Positions 33,780 to 44,880 of a DNA stretch of 64,000 nt are shown here, piece after piece; the first letter of the stretch is position 1, and every line of letters starts with the position of its first letter. Origin of the DNA: Sorghum bicolor (Eukaryota; Streptophyta; Magnoliopsida; Poales; Poaceae). The position numbers and the translations under genes are program-made. Where the stretch lies: contig NC_012870.2 of the NCBI RefSeq assembly GCF_000003195.3, positions 15,244,501 to 15,308,500 of the forward strand. Reading direction: 5' to 3'. Below the pieces are notes generated by a model. The model was not told the origin of the DNA and ran no database searches. It saw only the letters and a list, made by a program, of their open reading frames with translations.

Positions 33780-34154
33780 GTCCCTGCTGAAGCGACTAGA
33801 TCTGGCTGTGCCCCGCCAGAACCCAGGTCTACGCCTCGTCAACAATGTTGCATATAGCAACTGCCGCTACGTGGAGTTGTGTCGTTGGAATGTCCTAGCA
33901 TTTCGCTTTTTCCATAAATTCCAACCTGTCAGCAGTATGAGGCTATCAAAACCTGTCCTGCGTTCCTTGGGTATCTGCTTCCTCGAGATGAGCCCAATCG
34001 ACACATGCAGCCCCTTGAACGGTGATAATGGCGTCGAGATTTCTGGACGGAGAGAGCAGTGGGTTTCGGTCTTTTGGATAGGGCTACGCGAATTATTTCC
34101 ATTGTCTTCTGTATGGTCTAGGCGTATGTCAGGGATATGATCTATGATGACCAC
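33780..34154 (-). pseudogene. LINE reverse-transcriptase C-terminal remnant
   Basis: The minus-strand frame 33867-34154 (95 codons) ends with residues of the type TGFDSLILLTGWNLWKKRNA. That is the conserved W-x-LWK-x-RN region near the C-terminus of plant L1-type reverse transcriptases (zf-RVT context). Downstream on the minus strand a further 80 or so bases can be read as its continuation. No catalytic part remains. Confidence 0.6.
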
Positions 34155-34383
34155 ATGAAAAATTATTATTTGTATTTGTATTTCTTGTTAATATGTATAT
34201 ACCAGTTTGGAATTTCAATACTATGCTCTATTGTATAATCAAAGGATGAAAAAGGTTGGTATCACTTAGGAGTATATATGGAAACAACGGCGGAGCGTGG
34301 CCCAATAGCAAGAGGGGCCGAATTGCTCATTTCAGCATCAAACCATGATGACATACTCCATTATTGATACTCATTTTGACTAA

Positions 34384-34522
34384 GGCCTTGTTTGGATGTA
34401 GTCCGATTTGCATCAATCCACATGTGTTGATGTGGATTGGAGTGAAACTTGAACTAAATTACACCTCAATTCACTCCAATACATGTGGACTGAAGTGAAT
34501 CCGACAACATCCAAACAAGGCC
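34384..34522. mobile_element. Small Tourist-like MITE (139 bp)
   Basis: Starts GGCCTTGTTTGGATGT and ends ACATCCAAACAAGGCC, with TAA on both sides (34381-34383 and 34523-34525). The two halves are largely complementary (CCACATGTGTTGATGTGG core), so a transcript would fold into a hairpin. Confidence 0.85.
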
Positions 34523-34744
34523 TAAAGAGGGGGGCCAAACTGTTTCACAAATCACAATTACACATCAACCCACCCTGTCCGCACCATTCTTCTTCTCTCC
34601 AAAACCAAACTGAAATAGACACTGTACGTATAATTGTTTCAGTTCAGACTAAGAAAAAACCATGAACGAACCTCGTTCTCCTCTCTCGACTCCACCGTAC
34701 GTGTCCGGTGTCCATGCAGACACGCCGCGTCCCCGTCTGCGAAG

Positions 34745-35021
34745 ATGGCCGGCGCCACCGTGTGCTCCATGTGCGGCGACGTTGGATTCTCCAACAAGCT
34801 CTTCTGCTGCGCCCGCTAGCTGCCGCCTCCGTCCGCGAGGCATGCAGATGCCAGCGTGTGTGTGCCTGGTCCCGTCCGTCAGAATGCCAGCAGGTGCAGC
34901 AAGGGTGCCGACAAGGTTACCCGGCTGCAAAAGCACGATGGCGACGAAGGACACTCTGTGCTAGCTAGCGAGCCGGGCAGCCTGCTAGCTAGGTACGGCT
35001 TGGGCGATTCTCAGCCCTAAA
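34745..35021 (+). pseudogene. Remnant of a C4-type zinc-finger (PHD-like) protein gene
   Basis: The frame opens MAGATVCSMCGDVGF and carries CxxC and CC pairs typical of small plant PHD/RING-like proteins. It then meets a stop at 34817-34819, exactly where the family would continue with further Cys/His ligands. A shifted frame continues CRLRPRG-like sequence, and the original frame is open again to 35021 (residues CSKGADKVTRLQK...). An indel or stop has broken it. The parental family is inferred from the Cys spacing only. Confidence 0.4.
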
Positions 35022-35545
35022 CCCCCCAAACCACCGCGCTCAGCTGAGCACCCGCTTCTAGGCCGGCCAGCTGCTGCTCCGGCGGCCGCTGCTTCGTCGC
35101 GCTCTGCGACCGGGACGACTTGGCCTCCGATGACTGCGTGCTCGACATGTACCCGGGGCAGTTGGGCGGGGTGGCCGTAGTAGCTGTTGCCCCCGGCCGG
35201 CGCCGCCGCCTCCGACGCTCTTCTCCGATCCGGCGCGCACCAGTCGTAGTCCGGGAAGTGGCGCGACGTCGGCACCGCGATGCGCGGGGGAGCTGGTGCC
35301 TGGTGGTGATGCTGGCACGGCGGTAGCAGCGGCGACGACACCGGCTGCGCCTGCGCGTACCAGCACTCGTCTTCAGTGCGCAGGGACGCGAACAGAACGG
35401 CCGGGGAGATGTTGTCGAGGAAGGCACACGAACCGAGCTGAACAAGGGGAAATGGTAGTTTCGACTTTTCCCATGCCCTGAGGAGTGAGAAGAGGCCTTT
35501 AGAAATAGAAAATGGAAAAAAAAAAAGATCTTCATAACCTCTCAA
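35022..35545. other. GC-rich stretch with overlapping open frames, function unknown
   Basis: Both strands have open frames. The longest is on the minus strand (34985-35545, 186 codons, Ala/Pro/Arg-rich), and a plus frame contains CFVALCDRDDLASDDCVLDM-like residues. It may be the decayed continuation of the zinc-finger gene at 34745. No domain is recognisable and codon pattern alone does not decide. Confidence 0.3.
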
Positions 35546-35671
35546 ATCGAAAGAATTGGTGTGTGGACAGGGTCAAATATCAAAAGGTTTGTCAATACTT
35601 GCGAATTAAAGGTTAAATATTAAAATATCTCGTATCCCCAAATCCCAAACACAGGTTTGGTTATATCCTAA

Positions 35672-35829
35672 TCCTATATTTTCTCTGTTCCAGAATATAG
35701 CATTAGATTTGTCAAATGATGTTAGATTTGATCAACTTTACATAAGAAAACATCAAGTACAAGCTCGTTTAAAATTAAAATAGCTAAAATTTGGACAGAC
35801 TTAAAAGTAGTTATATTTGAAACGGAGGT
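35672..35829. mobile_element. Degenerate Stowaway-like MITE
   Basis: The left end TTCTCTGTTCCAGAATATAGC and the right-end complement CCTCCGTTTCAAATATAACTA are Stowaway-type arms. TA-type flanks are plausible but the ends are eroded. Confidence 0.45.
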
Positions 35830-35831
35830 AA

Positions 35832-36150
35832 TGGCATTCTCAATGCAGAAACTATTATTGTTTTTATAGACATTAATTGTAGTGCCAGCTAAGCATTTTG
35901 CTGATGTGGCAAGTTAGTTATTGAAGAGAGAGCAAAAATTATAGAAACTGGGTCTAAGTTAGAAACCATGTCTACACGAAATCCAAGACATGAACTAATA
36001 TTATTGGCTGAGAATAGAGAGAATAAATATGATTGGATAAAAAAATATTCTATAGAAACTATCCAATGGAACTATAGTTTATATATATAATGTCTATAAA
36101 AATTAATAGATATAGAAACTATATACAGTTTCTAACATTGGAAGTGTCCT
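35832..36150. mobile_element. MITE of the CACTCCCAATGC family, copy 1
   Basis: About 85% similar by eye over its whole length to the element at 60272-60585. It shares the ends (CTCAATGCAGAAACTAT...GTTTCTAACATTGGAAGTG) and the internal block AGAAACCATGTCTACACG. It is the more diverged of the two copies. Confidence 0.7.
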
Positions 36151-36938
36151 CATACTTCACATTCCTATCTCACCCTTCGCTTCCCGCGAACCAAATGGCT
36201 ACTGATTGTTTTATCTGTCATTTTAACCAGGGTTGATGCTAGTGTTTGGAACAGAGTCGGCTTTTTGTTTTTTCCCCTCTTAAAATTGAAAGGGGGCTTT
36301 TTGTTATGCCAATTGCCAGTGTTGCAACGGCGAAGCATGAATTTAACGAGTGTTGTATTGTTAGTTGCGGCATAATATTTGATGTTATGCCGTTTTTCTT
36401 TTATATTAAGTAGGCCATGTACACACTAGCTATGTTTAGGCCAGACTAAAGTAATTTTGGAGGTTTTTGCGGCTTGTTGAGTTGTACAGAAAAGTTTTGT
36501 TTTTGGTGAAAGGAAAACTTAGTGAAAGCAAATCACCATACCTCCCTAATTGTTTGCCATCTCAATGCCCGTCTAGCTTCTTTTGTAGAAATCCAGTATC
36601 ACAAATCGGTGTGTGCACAAGGCCTAGCACTTTCTTCTGACACTGCAAGCCAGCAAAGGAGTGCAGTGTGCAGAACCACTAAAAAAAATGAACCTCGTGC
36701 CAACGATTGCTACTACTCTATTGCTAGGAGTAGACCGACAAACTCTAATTTCATCAGCTATTGTAGTTGTAGAGTAAGCTATTTCTTCCTGATATTCTAT
36801 GACACATGCTGCACAATTCATGTTTCATGAATATATATCTACAAAAAAAAGGGTTACACCTGCAGAGTTGCTGCAGCTAATTGTACAATTTACATAACCC
36901 CTGAAGGGCCAAGCAGCTTTCCAAGGTCTATGGGGCTG
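36151..36938. other. 3' flank of the Mpv17-family gene
   Basis: AT-rich sequence including the presumed 3' UTR of the minus-strand gene ending at 36939. A 102-codon plus frame (36522-36830) shows no domain and is considered chance. Confidence 0.4.
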
Positions 36939-39545
36939 CTATCGTGAGTTGTCCTGAAAGGAAAGGAAGGCAGGAAGTTATCAGTGTTAACACGATAATA
37001 CAAGAATGGCAAAGATTCGGACTTTAATGCTTGATATGTTTTACCTTTGATGAAGCAGCTGGTGTGGAGGTACTGTCAGAATTCCTTGCCTCTGACTTTT
37101 CGTTTGAGTAACTGGCAAGGGGTCAACAGATTACACGTTGAGGTTCGAAGCCATGATAGTTAGGTGATATTAGAAAAAGATGATGATACTCACGTCGACA
37201 ATATTGTGACCCAGACAAGTTCCACACAGTCGACCCATAGAAGTCTTTGCTCAACAGGAACCACACCATATGTAACTAAGTGCGCAAAAGGCCACAACTT
37301 CCATCCAGCCTGCAGCAATCCAAACAATGATTCAACTTTGTCAGAACAGGAAATATGACATAAAATAGCTAGTAGTGGTATCACAAATATTTGCAACAAC
37401 ATCATCAAGAGACAGGTATGCTATTGTTACGCCCTGCTGTGTATTCAGTTGAAAACCTCCATAATAATGATGTGAGGGAGGGTAGTACAAGCACAGGCAT
37501 AGAACAATGGAGGGTTACTAAATGGAGTGCTATCAGTACACATGGTTCCGCTATTGTTCACCATATTATCTATTTAAGTTCAGTTATAGCTTATGAGTTA
37601 TTCTGCTACATGTTATGACAGTAAAAGTCACATTCATTGCCTAGAGCCAGGAGCAGATATAGTATGCGCGTACCACTATCAATGGAGCAGACTCTTAAAG
37701 GCCCGACAATTAAACCCAAGGATATGGATAGTCTCAAATGAACAATTCATGTAATTAAGACTCAAGTTGCCAATATGTGTAACAGTATGCCCATGGGTTG
37801 TTCATAATGACAGTGAAAATAAGCAGCACAACTCTTATGTTTAATGCCTGCCCAATTCTCACCCTGCGAACTGATTAAACTTATTCAGGGAAGATGAATC
37901 CTTACGGTAAGCATGGGCCAGAATGTGGACTTGAGCTCGCCGTAGATAGTGGTAGGTGATTCCAACCGAAGGAAACCCAAGACCACGAAGTAGATACTGT
38001 TCCAGATTGCAGACCAGATGGTCTGATCGAATGCAACCTTTGCAGGGACAACCCACCAGTCCTTGAATGGGAACAGTGCCTGTCAACATAACAAAATTAT
38101 GTAATCCATCAGGTCTGCCTTAGACGGCATGTTAGCTCTCTAAATTTGAAAAATCAAAATGATTCATATATGACCTCTATCTGATGGGACTTGCCCCTTC
38201 TATTAAGTTGTAGCATCAACTTAAGAGCTCTATCTGATGCCTGCTATGTGCCGGTTAGTTTACCCCCAAAACTCAAAATGATTCATATAGATATGCCGAT
38301 TAGTTGACCTCTATCTGATGTGACTTCCCCCTTTTATTAAGTTGTAGCATCAACTTAAGAGCTCTATCTGATGCCTGCTATGTGCTGGTTAGTTTACCCC
38401 CAAAACTAAAAGTCAGATTAATGGGAAAAGTTGGGCAAATCACATACTTCAACACCTTAAAACCCGTTTTATTTGTTTTGTCAATTCATCAGCTTAAGAA
38501 TTTTGTTAACTCGACACAGACAACTTTTACTAGAGTATACTAAGTAGGTCATGTAAATGGTTACCTCACAGATATGGTAGTAGTAATGTGAAAGTGACCC
38601 ATGAAGCGTGAACCCAACAAGGCCAGACCGGAACATCCGAGCACGGTCGAAATCAAAGATTGGCTTGCCTTCGTAGCACTGCAAGCATAAGCAGCAGCAG
38701 CAAAAACAACGGCAGAGTCAGTAATCACACTGATGCTACAACAGGACATGACATACGTCTTATGAGTAGCGGCAGAGTGGCTGTGGAAATTGAAGTGTGA
38801 AGGCACCTGTGCAATCCAGTCACCAAGGGAGTAGACGACGCCACTGATCATCATCTTGGCTAGAACCGGGTTGGCTTTGAGGGCCTCCTCGTATGCGGAC
38901 CAGTTGTGCTCCGGCATATATCGCAGGATCTCGAAGATCGTCCATCCCTGTACCAGCAAATGAAATCAATATACGCCCGCCGGTACATGGCTCTGAATCC
39001 AGTCAGGAATTAATTAAAATCTAGTAGTACGTACAAGGGAATGAAGAAACCGAGGAGAGGAGACTCACATGCCAGTAGTCCTGGTCGACGGTGAGCAGCT
39101 TGGTGAGCGCGTAGGTGCTGGCCCCGAGCACGATGGCCGTGTTGATGCCCCGGTCCAGCATCTTGTTGCCGTCGCCACCGCCGGAGGCCCCGGACCCGGA
39201 GCCCGACCCGCCGCCGGTGAATCCCCCGCCGACGTCGCCCTGGAAGGCGAGCCCTCCGATGTCGAGCTGGCTTCCCCCCAGCGGGGGCTCGTCCCGCTGC
39301 TCCTCCAGCCTCCCGGTCCCGGGCACCGCCGCCTCCCCCTCGGCCCCCGGGCCAGGCAGCACGTCCGCCTCGTCCCCCGCCGCGGCGACCCGCAGGGCGC
39401 GGGCGCGCCGGAGCCGCCTGGCCGGCCTCGAAGGGAGCCGGAGGAGAGACGGCGCGGCGGAGGAGGGGAGGGGGAGCAGCAGCCGCCTGGATGCGGGGGA
39501 TGATGGGGAGGCCACGGTCGCCACGGACGCCGACGCCGCCGCCAT
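36939..39545 (-). CDS. Mpv17/PMP22-family membrane protein with organelle-targeting N-terminus
   Basis: Seven exons on the minus strand: 39545-39069, 38947-38807, 38678-38565, 38079-37906, 37309-37194, 37111-37045, 36953-36939, giving 367 aa with phases consistent. The N-terminus (MAAASASVATVASP...) is rich in Ala, Ser and Arg with few acidic residues, like a chloroplast or mitochondrial transit peptide. A Gly-rich linker follows, then the Mpv17/PMP22 core from about residue 160: WSAYEEALKANPVLAKM, SGVVYSLGDWIAQ, FDFDRARMFRSGLVG and WKLWPFAHLVTYGVVPVEQR. These match the four-helix family of inner-membrane or peroxisomal channel-like proteins. The start is the first ATG of the GC-rich exon; an upstream in-frame extension lacks an ATG. 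The substrate is unknown. Ser/Thr-rich C-terminal residues (NSDSTSTPAASSKDNSR) form a soluble tail. Confidence 0.9.
38172..38409. repeat. 133-bp tandem duplication in an Mpv17-gene intron
   Basis: The segment starting GACCTCTATCTGATG at 38172 recurs at 38305 with only a few differences, both copies running to TTAGTTTACCCCCAAAACT. Within each unit the phrase CTCTATCTGATG itself occurs twice. It is intronic (between 38565 and 38079). Confidence 0.85.
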
Positions 39546-39927
39546 CGCCCGCTCGCGCGCTGACGCGCGTTCCAACTCTCTTCCCTCACGGGCGCGCGCG
39601 CGCGCGCCGCTTTTATCCGCGGCGGCGGCGGCTGCCTGTGGATCTGGAGAGGGCGGGGCCTACTGTTGCTGGGCCTGTGGACGTGAGCCGCGGTTGCTCG
39701 CTCGCCTGAGACTGAGGGATCGGTGGCCGTCTTGCGGAGGAGAGGAGGGTGAGATATGGTGGGAGGGGAGGGGAGGGTGGAATTTGGGGCAGAGATGTGA
39801 GCCACTTGTCTCAGCCGGTTGTGGGCCAGCAGGGAAGATTCCAGTGAGCCAGCGTGGTATGATATTTTTTTTTTCTTGTATAGTTGTATAAAATTCATTT
39901 CAGTTACTTTTCTCAGCTGACATTTTT
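39546..39927. other. Promoter-side flank of the Mpv17-family gene
   Basis: A GC-rich upstream region with a CG-alternating run (about 39591-39607), followed by a G/A-rich stretch (39730-39780). It probably contains the core promoter on the minus strand. No TATA box stands out. Confidence 0.35.
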
Positions 39928-40090
39928 GGCCTTGTTTAGTTTTCAAAAAAAATTTGGTTCGAGACACTGTAGCACTTTTATTTGTTTGTGGCAAATATTT
40001 TCTAATTATAAACTAACTATGTTCAAAAGATTCATCTCGTGATTTACAGACAAACTGTATAATTAGTTTTTGTTTTTTACTATATTTATT
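39928..40090. mobile_element. Tourist-like MITE, family A, right end lost
   Basis: Begins GGCCTTGTTTAGTTTTC and keeps the CACTGTAGCACTTTTATTTG and AAAAGATTCATCTCGTGA blocks. The sequence then leaves the family before the right terminus. Confidence 0.6.
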
Positions 40091-41370
40091 AGGCATGTAT
40101 ATTCTTCCTATATTCTGGTTACAATTTATTTTTAGAAGATTGACAAAATTATCAGCTAGACACGACACATATGGCCCTATTCGTAGCACTTCTTCGGCGA
40201 AAGATTTATATATTTTCTCTCATAACAAATCAGCGTCAACATAAATTCTAGCGTCCAAGAGTAGTTACTTCTATCTTCAATAAATAACATTGTATGACTA
40301 TGTGTATGATAGTGTGTAGGACTCCGATAATATTATTTAAATAATGTCTATATGACTATGTATGATTGTGTGTATAACTGTTTATTGTCTATGTCAAATT
40401 ATGTAACTATAATAATGCCTCAAATTGTACTTAAAATTTTATAGAAAAAAATATTTTTATATGCATATTTACTTCAATAGTGCAAACAGTTTAAACCATC
40501 TAAACGGTGACTGAACTGGGGGTGGTTAGCCATTTAGGCTTTAATGTTTAGCATCTAGGATAACACTGTTTTAATAAGGATCAAAGTATGCATTATCACA
40601 TAATAAACAAATTATTCTTTGAGGTCTCATTTTGTACGGCTGGCTTTATTTCACCAGTAAAGTCATTTTTTAAACCGTTTAGCAAAACAACTCTACATGT
40701 AAAGTTTCTTAAAACATGAACCCCATACAAGGCAAGATGAAGCTACTACTTTTTATTCTACCCTCCACATATCCTTTATGAAAGTATAATTTAAGGGGCT
40801 CTTTAGGTGAAACCTTTTGGTTTTACCTTGTTTGCCATAAAACGACTCCAAACGGCTTCAGGAGCTGATGGAAAAGTCATGCCAAATGGGTCTGAAATTG
40901 TATTTTTTTTTTCTTATTGGATGACAAGTTAACTAACCCCTTACTTGGCCCATCGTAACATAGCCCCCCTCTACCTACATGCCGTAGATAGAAAGACCTT
41001 ATGTGAATTGGATTTCTTCTGATGGAACCTGTTCAGGTTTAACTCATCGACTTGGCATGAGTATTTGTATTTTATTGGATTTTAATAGCGATATGCTTTC
41101 TATGGTAGACGACGTTCTTGTCGACAGTGAGACGTCTATGATAAATTTGTAAATCTTGATGTTCTCATAAGGATAAGTTTGCGTGCATGTTGTGGACATT
41201 AACGTTGTAATGTGTATAATTTTATAAAAAAAGGAACCACTTGTTCTCCAATGCATTTCGTACATGGTTTTCTCCCTCGGGAGTTCAGACTAGTGCATTA
41301 TCTATTTCTTTCATCATCCAAGACCATCCCTTCCGATTAATGTTCTGGCCTGTCTCAGTTGTTATTCTTT
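40091..41370. other. AT-rich intergenic DNA
   Basis: No gene, no clear TIR element and no tandem repeat beyond short TATGACTATG-type iterations near 40290-40380. Open frames are short and lack coding character. Confidence 0.4.
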
Positions 41371-41610
41371 GGTTTTGTTTAGTTCTAAATTTTTTTGAGA
41401 AATCGATATTGTAGCACTTTCGTTTGTATTTGATAAATATTGTCCAATCATGGACTAATTAGGCTCAAAAGATTTATCTCGTCAATTCTGACTAAACTGT
41501 GCAATTAGTTTTTATTTTTATTTATATTTAATACTTTATGCATGCGTCTAAAAATTCGATATGACGGAGATTCTGAAAAATTTTGCAAATTTTTTTAACC
41601 AAACAAGGCC
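41371..41610. mobile_element. Tourist-like MITE, family A
   Basis: Runs from GGTTTTGTTTAGTTC to CCAAACAAGGCC with TTT on both sides. The full set of internal family blocks is present. Confidence 0.75.
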
Positions 41611-42083
41611 TTTCTCGAAACCACGGGCACCAGAGCTAGAGTGAAGAGGTGGCGCGGCGAGTTCAGATGCGGAGGACAAGAGGATACCGGGACGCCACCC
41701 TTGCGTGTCAAACAGATACTACTACAAACAAAGACAAGCCGCCGAACTGTGTACTGTACGTCCTGAAGGCGCGATCGACCGGAACCCCCCCGGCCGGTTG
41801 GACTCTCCGGAGGCGCGCCTCCTCCACACGGCTGAGACTTCGCCGGCGGCGGCACCCGTTCCGTGAACCATTCCGTGATCGACTTGACACTTGGCTGCCC
41901 GTGATCCACACGTCCTGTGTGCTGTGTGCCGGGCCGATTCGCGACTTGTGGACGAGAAATCACTGCGTACTCCTACGCGGTATATACGTCTACGTCCTGC
42001 CGGCATTGGCGAACAGGCGTAGGACTACTTGTCTTCTCGTTCAGACCACCGACCCCGACGGGGTTTTGTTCTTCGTTTCCTAC
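41611..42083. other. GC-rich interval between two MITEs, no supported gene
   Basis: Several overlapping frames of 67-148 codons occur on both strands, but none shows a domain or a better codon pattern than its antisense shadows. It could be a decayed exon or promoter fragment. Confidence 0.3.
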
Positions 42084-42319
42084 GGCCTTGCTTAGAAAAT
42101 TTTGTAAAATTTTTCACATTTTCCGTCACATCGAATCTTTAGACGTATATATAGAGTATTAAATATAGACGAAAATAAAAACCAATTGCACAGTTTGGTC
42201 GAAATTGACGAGACGAATCTTTTGAGCCTAGTTAGTGCATGATTGGACAATATTCGTCAAATACAAACGAAAATGCTACGGTGCCTGTTTTGCAAAATTT
42301 TTTGGAACTAAACGAGGCC
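42084..42319. mobile_element. Tourist-like MITE, family A
   Basis: Runs from GGCCTTGCTTAGAAAATT to TTGGAACTAAACGAGGCC with the complete family A interior (TCGAATCTTTAGACG, GACGAATCTTTTGAGCC, CAAACGAAAATGCTAC). Confidence 0.8.
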
Positions 42320-42559
42320 ACGTGCGGCTGTTGCTTTCGTGGAGGTGTTTCTTCTCTTCCTGCTGGGAGAAATACATGTGGGTGTCCAGCTCGCCACCTC
42401 GACGCCACAACAGCGTGAGGAAAATCACTTGGTTCTGATTTGACCCGATATATCTGCCAGTCAAATAGAGTTCGGAGTAAAAGACAGCCACGTCAAAATT
42501 CAAAAGCCACAACCACAACCACAACCAGACGCTAGGCTACAACTGAAGAGATCTGCTTA

Positions 42560-42810
42560 GGCCGTGTTTAGCTGATGAAGTCAAAAATTTTGCGACACTG
42601 TAGCACTTTCGTTTGTTTGTAGTAATTATTGTCCAATTATGGACTAGCTAGGCTCAAAAAATTCATCTCGTAAAATTTAACCAAACTGTGCAATTAGTTT
42701 TTATTTTCGTTTATATTTAATACTTCATGCATGCGTCTAAAAATTCGATATGACGAGAAATCTTGAAAAATTTTGAGTTTTTAGGTGGAACTATGGAAGT
42801 AAACACAGCC
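42560..42810. mobile_element. Tourist-like MITE, family A, with TTA duplication
   Basis: Runs from GGCCGTGTTTAGCTGATG to GAAGTAAACACAGCC with TTA on both sides. The orientation is opposite to the copy at 42084. Confidence 0.8.
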
Positions 42811-42820
42811 TTAGCAATAA

Positions 42821-42838
42821 GAGAGAGAGAGAGAGAGT
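42821..42838. repeat. (GA)n microsatellite
   Basis: Nine GA units directly downstream of a MITE right end. Simple sequence with no gene context. Confidence 0.85.
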
Positions 42839-43219
42839 ATATAAGCAGGCTCTAGAATCCAGACTTGGCGGGCTCCACTGTTGTGGTTTTGCTCGGCTCC
42901 AAGGAGAAAAGAAGGCCCAGTTTGTCAACATGAAAACTGGAGCCTGTTAGACCTTTCGGTCCTCCCATCTCCAACTCCAAATGAGGTCTTCTATGTAGCC
43001 TTTGGCCCACTATCTGATGAATTAAGGCAAAATACAGCTTATTTGTGTGGCACGGGAAGAAAGAGGAAATCCTCTTTGGTTTTCTTTTGGAATACTTTTC
43101 TCTATTTAATTCCCGATGTGGTTTTTGTGACCAGTCTACCCTTTTCATTTATTTCAAAAAAATTTCTCAATAGTTGCATCAACAACTCTTGTATCCAACT
43201 CAATGTTTTGGGGATATAA

Positions 43220-43560
43220 CATTTTTTAATGTTCTAAGGAGAATGTTCTATCTTAAATAGAAAATGTGGTACCTTCGTCACGAAACAATGTTCTTACTTG
43301 ATTAACTATTTCAACTCGATTAAAAAAAATATTCCTATTTCATGAGGAAAATTCCTCAGTTTCATAAGGACATTGTTCCATATTTAAATGCTTGCTCCAA
43401 CTTTATGTGAAAAAATGTTCTACGTTAATAAGAATAATCTTCTAGCTTCAAAAGAAAAGAAAAATCTTGTTTCATGAGAAAAAGATTATATTTTAAATAA
43501 AGAAAGCTCTAGCTTTATAAGAGAAAACATCCTAGGTTAATGAAAAAATATTGTAGCTTA
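43220..43560. repeat. Degenerate short-period repeat (GTTCTA/TTCATGAG motifs)
   Basis: Irregular repetitions of AAAATGTTCTA, TTTCATGAGGAAAA and similar phrases recur about every 30-40 bases. The repeat is too decayed to define a unit. AT-rich, with no gene. Confidence 0.4.
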
Positions 43561-43947
43561 AAATACTTTTTATGAAATTGAGAGCCATGTTTTGCAGATT
43601 TCTTACTCAACCTTTGTAAATGTCGAATGTATTTGAAATGGAAAACAACAAATACTAGTAGTACGGAAAAACACACAGGACCTGATTGGTTGGCTTCCAA
43701 TTCTTGCCCAACCAAAACCATGGCATACCAAAGGTTGTATTCATCGAATCGATTGTTTCATTACCAAAGAATTGACACACTAATGTTTGTAGTGAAAGTT
43801 TTGACAAGTTTCTAGAAAGTTCTGAAACCGCATAAAAGAGAAAATTGGCAATCCTTAACTTTGGCAGTCAAGCAAATGCACATATATGTCTTTTGCTCTA
43901 GCTTTAATTTGGCAGCTTTAACTTTGGCAAGCCTAAGTTTTAGCTTG

Positions 43948-44190
43948 GGCCTTGTTTAGTTCTGAAAAATTTTGGGAAATGGACACCGTAGCACTTTCGT
44001 TTGTATTTGACAAATATTATCCAATCATGGTCTAACTAGATTCAAAAGATTCGTCTCGTCAATTCCGAGTAAACTGTGCAATTAGTTTTTATTTTCGTCT
44101 ATATTTAATACTCCATGCATGCGTCTAAAGATTCGATGTGACGGAGAATGTGAAAAATTTTGCAAAATTTTCAGAGAAGTAAACAAGGCC
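43948..44190. mobile_element. Tourist-like MITE, family A, with TTG duplication
   Basis: Runs from GGCCTTGTTTAGTTCTG to GAAGTAAACAAGGCC with TTG on both sides (43945-43947 and 44191-44193). A full-length copy of 243 bp. Confidence 0.85.
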
Positions 44191-44194
44191 TTGC

Positions 44195-44880
44195 TATAAT
44201 TTTGGTTCCCGTTCCGTCCGCAACCGTATACCGTATTTTCCCACTCGTTTTCGTTTTTTACGGGATAAACGGAAACGGGACCGAAAACGGGATGGATTAA
44301 AGCGGGAGCGGGATCGAAAACGGTAGATCGTTTGTCCGTCCGTATTTGCGGAATCCCGTTTTTTACCGGGATATCTCGTTTTCTATCCCGTTTTTCATAA
44401 AAACGGGAAAGTAGCCCAACATAGTCCCTAAGCCCAATATGGTCCAAAATGTCTCTTGTCTTATGTGATGTATGGATAATTCATATTTGTGTGAATTGTA
44501 ATCTATGAACTATGGATATGTTCTTATGCGATGTATGGATAATTTATATTTGTGTGAATTATGATCTATGAACTATGGATATATGGTATTGTATTAATAT
44601 GGTCACTAGTCACTGGTCAGTGCATATTTGATATTTGGTATTACATTTTGGTCTCTGTATTTGCGCTATCATATGCGGCTTATATGTTCCGGTTTGAATT
44701 TTCGCTTACCGCTCGTTTCCGTCTATTTTCGATCGTATTTACCCGTTTTCGTATTACCGTTTATCCCGCTACCGTTTTCGCTCCCGGTTGTCCGGCTTCC
44801 ACTTCCGTTTTCGTCTAAAAATATGAAAATGAAAACGATAGAGCGATTTTCCGTTCGTTTCCGTCCTTTACAACCTTATC
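44195..44880. mobile_element. Element with subterminal CGGGA/TCCCG-type repeats, possibly non-autonomous hAT
   Basis: The two flanks (about 44210-44410 and 44690-44875) are packed with GAAAACGGGA/TTTTCGTT motifs in both orientations around an AT-rich middle, which contains a 60-bp near-duplicate (ATGTATGGATAATT...ATGAACTATGGATAT at about 44470 and 44530). The style is that of grass hAT-like elements. TIR ends and target duplication could not be fixed. Confidence 0.4.

Noticed and set aside
39065..39994. 309-codon minus frame and 258-codon plus frame over the first exon of the Mpv17-family gene
   Set aside because: Only the frame starting at 39545 splices in phase into the conserved Mpv17/PMP22 exons. 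The other frames are GC-rich shadows.
41595..42095. Overlapping frames up to 148 codons between two MITEs
   Set aside because: They are open on both strands in a GC-rich interval, run into MITE sequence, and have no recognisable protein motif or splice context.
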